Origin: Isoetes taiwanensis
Taxonomy: Eukaryota; Streptophyta; Lycopodiopsida; Isoetales; Isoetaceae
Direction: 5' to 3'
Assembly (NCBI GenBank): GCA_021234155.1
Contig: JAJEKV010000584.1
Coordinates: 1 to 64,000, forward strand
DNA length: 64,000 bases
Below the pieces are notes generated by a model. The model was given only the letters and a program-made list of their open reading frames with translations. It was not told the origin of the DNA and did not search any database. The translations under genes and the position numbers were made by a program. This document shows, one piece after another, positions 57,381 to 64,000 of this stretch. Numbering within the stretch: the first letter of the stretch is position 1; each line of letters opens with the position of its first letter.

Positions 57381-60300
57381 CAAACTTAAAATGTATTTCT
57401 AAGTCGATGATCTAAAGTGAGAGACCAATACGAATACATGGATATTACGTTTAGACTTAAAAGGTCAATAGGAATATACAAGCATATAAATCTAACCTCG
57501 ATGCATCTCCTTGGTGGCCTAGATCGACGACACATTTTGTCATTGACTTGATCAACATTCTTTTCTATTTCTATTGCATTCCATGCCTTTGCTTCATGGT
57601 GTCTACTTTGCATCGTATAAGTAGTATCAACCATTCCTTTAAAAATAGTAATTTGGATCAAGATCACCTTTGCAACACGATGACTTGTCCCAAAAAGTCT
57701 AAGATACACAAATTGAGAATAAAAAATGATGATTAATTGTACAATGAATGCACATGGGCCTTCATAATATTATAGATGTATGCAAGCCTAGTAGCTTAAC
57801 GACAAAGAAATGCAACCGATGATCCAAATGCTAGGAAAATGCGAGAACCAATGCAATACTCATTTGCAAAGGGATAAATCCTTTCTAAATCATCGGTGGT
57901 GGTGTTCTTTGTGTTGAAATATCGGACATACATAAGAAATCATGTCTATGGTATTCAAACCGGGGAAGAATTTCATGCACCATGGGAGGTCCCGTCATTG
58001 GTAAAAGTATTTTATCAAATGCTCAAGACGCAAAGATAGACAAGATTAAGTAGAATACAACATTCAAAACAAGGCTTTATTCCTTATTGGCATGTTGTTA
58101 TGTCCCATAGCCAATCATTGAAGATCTTAAATATGCACAATACTTAACTAAAATTGGCATGTTTCAACCTAAACAAAGAATAGCAAGTGATCTTAATTAG
58201 CATGTTAACATATTCAAAATATATTTTATTCATCATTATCAATTGAGGAAAGGACCATTCTTAAGAATTTCAGGGGCTTAGAATACAAGTTTCCTAACCC
58301 TGTTTCAATTTTTAATATCAACAAAAGTTGGAAGGAGCTAGAATTGCCTAAATCATCGTGTTAAAAACTACAATGCAATGAGAATACCACGGACATGCAA
58401 CTGAATTTGTTTGCCTAAATAAAAGTATGCCTTTGCATTGCATATTCTTAATAAGTCGATCCTGCAAACATATTCCTTATGGCGGCATTTACATGAACAA
58501 CAAACCCGGTTGAACAAACATGTACCTTACTTGATCTCCACACACCTAAGGAGCAAGAACCGGGCACCTGGACTTCGAATGCATAGAACTTGTCTAGTTT
58601 GACATATAACGAGACCACGGTAAATCTTTACTAATCAACATCACGGTGAGATTTCTCACGCTCTATTGGCTCAAGAAAAAGCAAGAGAAATTCGGTGATG
58701 TACCTACTCAAATAATGTATGTCTTGAATGTTTAGATATGCTTGCAACACCTCGATTGATAAGCGGTGAAGGAAACAACATGTCCAAAGCACATGCGGCA
58801 AACATCTGAGATGATTCTTCTAGATTGTCCACTACATGAACAATCAAGCCCAAACTTTGAGACATCCCCATGGAAAGCCTCTATGCAAACAAATTAAAAG
58901 TACAAATGGACCTTTTACGAATAAGACAATTTGAATGTCTTTGTTGCACTATAGCCCATATCAAAATAGACTATATCGGATGACTCTATCGGCCTTACGC
59001 TGGGCAGCAAACTTCATGTATTCTCTAAGTTCTTGACCTAGAAAGATATTGCGATTACACTTTAAAATGAAATGCAAAGTCCCTCCTCACGAGTTCACAA
59101 CCAATGATGTTGCATGGCCGAGATGCAAATGATGTAAGAACACGCATTTGTGACCAATGATATAACTCAACAAGGAAAAGATAAGGATGTGAATAGCTCC
59201 TCCTTCTCTAGAATGGTCTTCCATGTTCTGACATCATCACCGGCTATAGTAGGTCTAATACTTGGGCATAATGTATTAAAGATCGATAGTCATCGCCTTT
59301 CCCCAAATGCAATGTGGTCTTTGTTCCCCATGTCGGTCTGCTACTGAATGCTTTCTAGAGGACCTGCAAAAACATCAAAGATATGAGAAATATAACAAGA
59401 TGGAACTTTTCTAGAATAAGCAAGAAGCTAATGTTGCTTAAAGATTGGATCCCGCAACTTCGCCCAAGATTAATATCAGTTTTAAGAACATTAATAAAAC
59501 GATGATGACATATATACTTGGTGAGAAAAAGCAAACTATGACCAAGAAGGCTGAAGTCACTTGCATTACAACTGCGTGGAATTAAATCTGCGAGGCACAA
59601 TTTCCTAATTTGTTAAACCAAAGCGGAACATTTACATCAAGACAAAGTGCCTAGTTCTAGAAGTTGTGCAAAAATGCTTTAGAACATCTCATGCCTATGT
59701 ATGTTATAGAGTTAAGCAAGCAAGAAGTCGAGCGATAAATTCCACAGGATGCATGTATAATAAAAGCAGAGAACCAAGTATGAAATTTATTACCTATCCT
59801 CCGGACGTTGTGGATGTGGAAAGTGACCTTGTTGGAAACTAAACCTTGTAACTATACAAAGCTTCTTTGTCGGGAATATATACAAATCATTGCACAAAAG
59901 TAAATGCACTTTTCTCGGCACTCCATCAAGCGGCTTGTTTGCACCTTCTTGACTTCCAACTTGAGCATAACGGACAACATGATATTCGGTATAAGGATTA
60001 TGCCAATGCATCTTTTTCGACACACCTGCGCTACATCTGCCGAGCTCACAAGAAAGTTTCTTGATCCATGCCATTGTGGATGGTGCGGACATGTACTCAT
60101 TTCCTCTTTGGCAAGTTCGATCTCCACGTCTTGTATAAGCAAAGATTCATATGTATAAGCAAAGATTCATAGGTCTTGAAATTCTAACCTGGTAGTTTCT
60201 AGAGCAAGAATTAAATAAGGCATCTTGTGTGCTCCTCTCAGGAGATACAACATGGGACATAATTCCAAAAAAGACATTGTTAGAGAAGGAAGGGTAGCTA

Positions 60301-60512
60301 TGGTAAGTCTTGAACCCGCCATCCCAATCTGTAAGGTTACGGGAATTTGTTGAAAAATAAACATGAGAAGGATGAATACAAAGAATGAAGGATGAGAAGG
60401 ATCTTTGTTGGAGGCCCGTGTGAAACCACGGCTTACCATCATGCGGATTGAATAGAAGCCAAAAAAATCTCCATCTCGCTCTTAGAAAGATTTAACTTGT
60501 AAGAAAATCGAG
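57381..60512. other. CACTA interior, possible minus-strand multi-exon remnant
   Basis: Roughly 3 kb without a recognised protein. On the minus strand several short frames (59852-60142 with DVEIELAKEEMSTCPHHPQW, 60167-60442, and near 59040 REYMKFAAQRKADRVI) have coding-like composition and could be exons of one captured gene or of a decayed CACTA protein. No motif decides. G+C-rich sequence at 60600-60780 would be its 5' end. Confidence 0.35.
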
Positions 60513-60780
60513 ATGGAGAAGAGAGGGATTCAGCGCTTCAATAACGAGAAAATGAATACAAAAGGAAGTCGGTTTGCCCGGTCTTGGGAGTTTTGCCCAA
60601 AGACCCTTTCGCCATACCTAAGCTGGCTGCGCCCCGCAGCGCCGGAGGCGGTGAGAAAAGAAGAAGGAAAAAAACCATCGAATTCGACAAGGCCTAGAAG
60701 AAAGTCGAGCAAAAGCGAGCGAGGAGAGAGGAGGGAATCGGATGGTCCGGAGAACAGTTTTTGGTGACTTTCTAATTTTC
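60513..60780. other. G+C-rich, leader-like segment
   Basis: Contains a forward open frame of 84 codons ending at 60767 and, on the minus strand, pyrimidine-rich CTCTCTCCTCGCTCGC typical of plant 5' leaders. It lies between the possible minus-strand gene and the forward ARF fragment, so it may be a captured bidirectional promoter region. No product assigned. Confidence 0.35.
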
Positions 60781-61631
60781 ATGGCCGTCGGATGCGAAAT
60801 TAAGAAATCTAATGGTTGAGATTAAAAACAGCTGATGTGGCACGATACGTGGCATAGCTAGGAATGCAGGAAAGTGGGCAGGGGGGGTTAGGCAACCCTG
60901 CTAAACATTTAACAAAAAAAAATTTATACTTAAAATAAATGAACGGATGAGATGAATTCTAAACAAACGGTAAAGATGGTGATCCCCGTCCTAGCATTCT
61001 ATTGGCCGAATTAAACTACTATTAAATGTTTCTTTACAGGCAATCTGGCGCCTTCTCCTTGCCGCCGGAATTCAAGCCCACATGGGAGGCTCCATCTCCA
61101 TCTCCAATGCTGCGTGTTCTTCAGATTCGCCTCCATCTCCACTGCGGCATGTTCTGTAGATTCGCCTTGCCGCCTCCAGCTCTACTGCGGCCAGATCTTT
61201 CAGGCTTCTAAAACGTATTCCAGTTCAGTATCCCGCCATAGCTCCCCTTCTTCACCCTCTGTTCATTCTGCTTTCCTTTTCGCTGTGTGAAATCTTCCAC
61301 CCAACAGCGGGAATCTGATTCCTTGAGCTTTTGCTTTTGTGGGTGCCTATTTTCTGTCCTCTGGATGTGCTAGCGTCGGAGATTTGTTAGCCATTAGTTT
61401 GGGTTTGGTGTTGGGCGATGCCTGGTCCTCGAACCACGAATTTTGGCCTCAGATCTGAAGTGGGCTCTGTCTCATCTGTCCGCATTGCGTCTGCAAGCGT
61501 AGATTTGCTGCCCCTCCAGCTGATTCTGCACATCAAGCTCGCAGGCTGTAGCTCGGGTATTTTGCAAAGGGATCCTGTGCTGTAGAGTAGAAAAGGGGTC
61601 ATTATCTCCCGGAACAGGATATCTGAACACA

Positions 61632-61953
61632 TACTTTCATGGGCTGATTTGCCAGTTGCACGTCACTTTGCATGTGAGTATTTGATCTCGACCATATAGG
61701 CCATGCTTAATTTCTGCTTGATGTTTATGGTGTTTCCATTCATTCAGGCGGATCAGGAAAATGACGAGGTCTATGCACAGATGACCTTGCAACCAGTGAA
61801 TGGGGTAAGCATCTGTCAACAGCTTTACATGTAAAATTTTGTCTCAATCCTCATCATGGTCCATTTATCATTTTCCAAGACTTTAACTGCAAGTGATACA
61901 AGTACTCATGGAGGTTTCTCGATTCCACGCAGAGCTGCAGAAAAAGTCTTCCC
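61632..61953 (+). pseudogene. ARF: Captured auxin response factor (ARF) fragment, three exon pieces
   Basis: ARFs are transcription factors that bind auxin-response elements through a B3 domain. Exon piece 1 ends LICQLHVTLH at 61673 before GTGAGT; the intron is 74 bp, ending CAG at 61747. Exon 2 (61748-61804) encodes ADQENDEVYAQMTLQPVNG, followed by a GTAAG donor. A third piece (61862-61953) reads [20 protein letters not shown] then RAAEKVFP, the start of the B3 DNA-binding domain. Similarity stops just after. Compared with usual ARFs the Asn of QLHNVTLH is missing and the acceptor of the third piece is unclear. The fragment faces the right CACTA end, about 850 bp away. 61020-61630 may be captured 5' leader. 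Confidence 0.88.
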
Positions 61954-62801
61954 ATGCCTAATGGACTTATTTGGGTTCGATTCCCGAAAGACATTTTTTA
62001 AAAGAGAACTCAAGAACAACTAAAGCAAAAGCAAGTAATAAATTCACAATATTTTGTACTAGGTTCATGAATAAATTAGCATAACAATATAGTGCTTTTT
62101 TTGCCAATATTATTTAAATGGTAAAAGGCACACATTCTTTTTGTCAATTTCAAAATCCTATGGGTGGTTTTAATTTTTTTTAGAAAAAATAACACGTGAA
62201 ACAACCACTACTTTTAAGAAATAACGTGTTAGTTTTTTTATAACTACACCTGAGAGTATTTATTTCTATAAAACTATATGTGGATTTTATGTAAAACAAT
62301 ACTAAAAAACAACACCTATTTTTGAATAACCACATTTTTTTCTTAAAACCACATATCATTTTTTGGGAAACCAACAATTGAAAACAATATAAAAAAAAAA
62401 ATAAATAGAGACAACTACATGTAGTTTTAGCAAAGTCGGACAAAATTCTCACGTAGTTTTGATGTAGTTTTTTTTGAAAACAAGGTTAAAAACAACATGT
62501 GGACTTTTAAGTTTTATTAACATCCACATGTATTTTTTTTCCGCGAAAGCAACACCTAAAAACTACAACTACTTTCAAAAAGCAACATGTGAAAACATGT
62601 AATTCCCTCGATGTAGATAATTTTGACAAAATTCTACACGTAGAGTTTTACAAAAAAACTACACGTATAAAAGTTTGACAAAAACTACTGGCGTTGTTTC
62701 TAGCAAATCCCGGGACAAAAACAACACATAGTTTTTGGTGTTGTTTTCGCATAAAAAGACATCGAAAAACAACATGTGGACCCAGTTTTGGGGTGGTAGT
62801 G
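61954..62801. repeat. CACTA right subterminal region
   Basis: AT-rich with repeated AACTACACGT, AACAACATGTGG, ACAACACCTA and AACCACAT units, complementary in type to those at the left end, leading to the terminal inverted repeat. No gene. Confidence 0.75.
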
Positions 62802-62804
62802 AAA

Positions 62805-64000
62805 TAGACGACGTGTCTATCAAGGGCCGCCCTGTCTCCTGCAACAAAATTTGATATGGGACCGTGGATTTCACTCCGAGTGCCCGTGCTAAGAAGGCCT
62901 TACACTTTTGTTCTAAGTCGCTCAAGTAGCAAGGGACACCCACTTTGGGCCCCGGACTTCAACTCGCGTTACAAAGAGCGGGCTCTACCAATACCACGAC
63001 GGATGTGCTTGATGCCCCCAATCATATAGTTACGCTCTGTGGTTATTGTTCTGCATTGCATAGAGTGCTTTTCCTACTCTTTGCTACCGCGCAATCTTAT
63101 GGAAGTTTCCCAGCATAGTGTGGAAGGAAACTCCACTCCCAGATACTTGTAGGTGGGTATCACCTCCACTTGTTGCCCTTGATAAGTGAATGAAGGGGTC
63201 CTTGGATGGCGCGAGGATGAGATTAGGACCACCTTGATCTTGGCCAGATTGGCGTTCATGTCTGTGGCCTGGCAGAATGTATCCAGAGCATCTAAGTGAG
63301 ACTGCATATCCTCTGGAGTATGAGCTAAGAGGTCAACATCATCTGCATAGATGAGTTATCTGATGACCTGATGCAAAAGTTGGGTCCCACCACTCCCATT
63401 GTCCATGAGCCAGTGTTCCAACTGGTCAATGTACAGACCAAACAATGTTGGGGAAAGAGGACATCCCTGGCGGACCCCAATACTGCTAATGAATGGTTGT
63501 CCCGTCATCCGCATCTGGCATGTACAACTCTCGTACAACCTGTATACTGCATTTTGCATATCCACAGGAACCTCTAGTTGCCGCAATCTTTCCCATAACT
63601 TTTCCCGAGGCACGGTGTCAAAGCGACCATAATTACCGCACGCATACCATCCAATAATTGCGCCGCATACCATCATCAGTCCGTTGCTTTCCCATTGGCC
63701 AAGCGCTGGGACCACGGGTAACATCATCCTCTGTGATTTCTAATGCCCGGACCATTACGTGGGGGTTGAGTGCTTTCGTGTCCCTTGAGGATCATAGAGT
63801 TCTTTGCGGTATTGTTCCCCCTTTGCTCATTAGTGATGTTTCCGTAGGTGGGCTGCTTTTCGAAGAACCTTGCGCCAAAAGATTCTAGGATGGCTTTTCA
63901 ACATGGAAAACATTTTCTTTTGATGACTTGCAATATCTTGAGATTTCTTTGCCTTGAAGAAAGCACGATGCGTGTGGTGGCATGTGGGAGCATTGCGGGA
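62805..64000 (-). mobile_element. LINE-E, 5' part (minus strand), runs off the window
   Basis: Continuation of 50391-51191. The minus strand shows FLARALGVKSTVPYQILL (62830-62900), EVIPTYKYLGVEFPSTLCW, MNANLAKIKVVLISSSRHP (63130-63250), AHTPEDMQSHLDALDTFC, LIYADDVDLL (about 63325-63355), GVRQGCPLSPTLFGLYIDQL (63420-63480) and FDTVPREKLWERLRQLEVP (63560-63625). It retains intact RT boxes where LINE-D is damaged. A deletion relative to LINE-D lies near 63630-63650, where AKAFD is lost. A stop follows VIR near 63358. Confidence 0.9.

Larger units (their letters stand above)
51195..62801. mobile_element. CACTA-superfamily DNA transposon, 11.6 kb, inside LINE-E
   Basis: Left end CACAACCACCCCAA then TTCTGGGTCCACA; right end, read inward on the minus strand, CACTACCACCCCAA then AACTGGGTCCACA. 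They match at 24 of 27 positions. The 3-bp target duplication AAA lies at 51192-51194 and 62802-62804, and LINE-D supplies the unoccupied site. CACTA-type ends and a 3-bp duplication define the En/Spm superfamily. Subterminal regions hold many short GTGTAGTTTTT/GTGGTTTTT-type units, in inverted sense at the other end. No TNP2-type transposase was recognised, so the copy is probably non-autonomous. The interior carries minisatellites, an auxin-response-factor fragment and a LINE 3' end. Confidence 0.92.

Overview
The window looks like nuclear DNA of a land plant with a large, transposon-filled genome. The plant-type evidence is intron-bearing fragments of an auxin response factor, a ubiquitin-conjugating enzyme of the UBC19/20 (UBE2C-like) type, a PWP1 WD-repeat protein and a nodulin-like major facilitator protein, plus plant-type MULE, CACTA, Ty3/gypsy, LINE and MITE elements. 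I cannot name the species. No intact host gene is visible; nearly every reading frame belongs to a decayed mobile element, a captured gene fragment or a tandem repeat.

Layout. 1-8729: mostly unrecognised decayed sequence, with a foldback element (1135-1722) and several small tandem repeats. 8730-11473: 5'-truncated L1-like LINE-A with a 22-A tail. 11818-20030: a satellite array (monomer about 158 bp) interrupted by LINE-B (13033-18160). LINE-B is itself split by a 3.78-kb Mutator-type element (13154-16932) with a 10-bp target duplication that carries an almost complete E2 gene, and one E2 exon is split by a 412-bp SINE-like insert. 20037-22910: degenerate MULE transposase on the minus strand, abutting the satellite. 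23070-26045: 5' part of a nodulin-like gene and a duplicated tract interrupted by LINE-C. 26502-31454: a two-ORF LINE (LINE-D) with 21-bp target duplications and a pentanucleotide tail. 31510-34100: short repeats and a second foldback copy. 34122-36860: a complete but protein-less LTR retrotransposon. 36877-38030: second copy of the nodulin-linked tract. 38033-50390: the start of a second Mutator-type element carrying a PWP1 gene fragment, into which an 11.5-kb Ty3/gypsy element (38375-49909) has jumped. 50391-64000: LINE-E (minus strand, same family as LINE-D), split by an 11.6-kb CACTA element (51195-62801) that holds an auxin-response-factor fragment.

How the parts relate. Insertion order can be read from target-site duplications and from uninterrupted sister copies inside the same window: satellite, then LINE-B, then the E2-bearing MULE with its SINE-like insert; and separately PWP1-MULE, then gypsy and LINE-E, then CACTA inside LINE-E. 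The most striking theme is repeated capture of regulatory and housekeeping gene pieces, introns included, by three DNA transposons. Two of these share the same terminal sequence and so may form one gene-capturing Mutator family.
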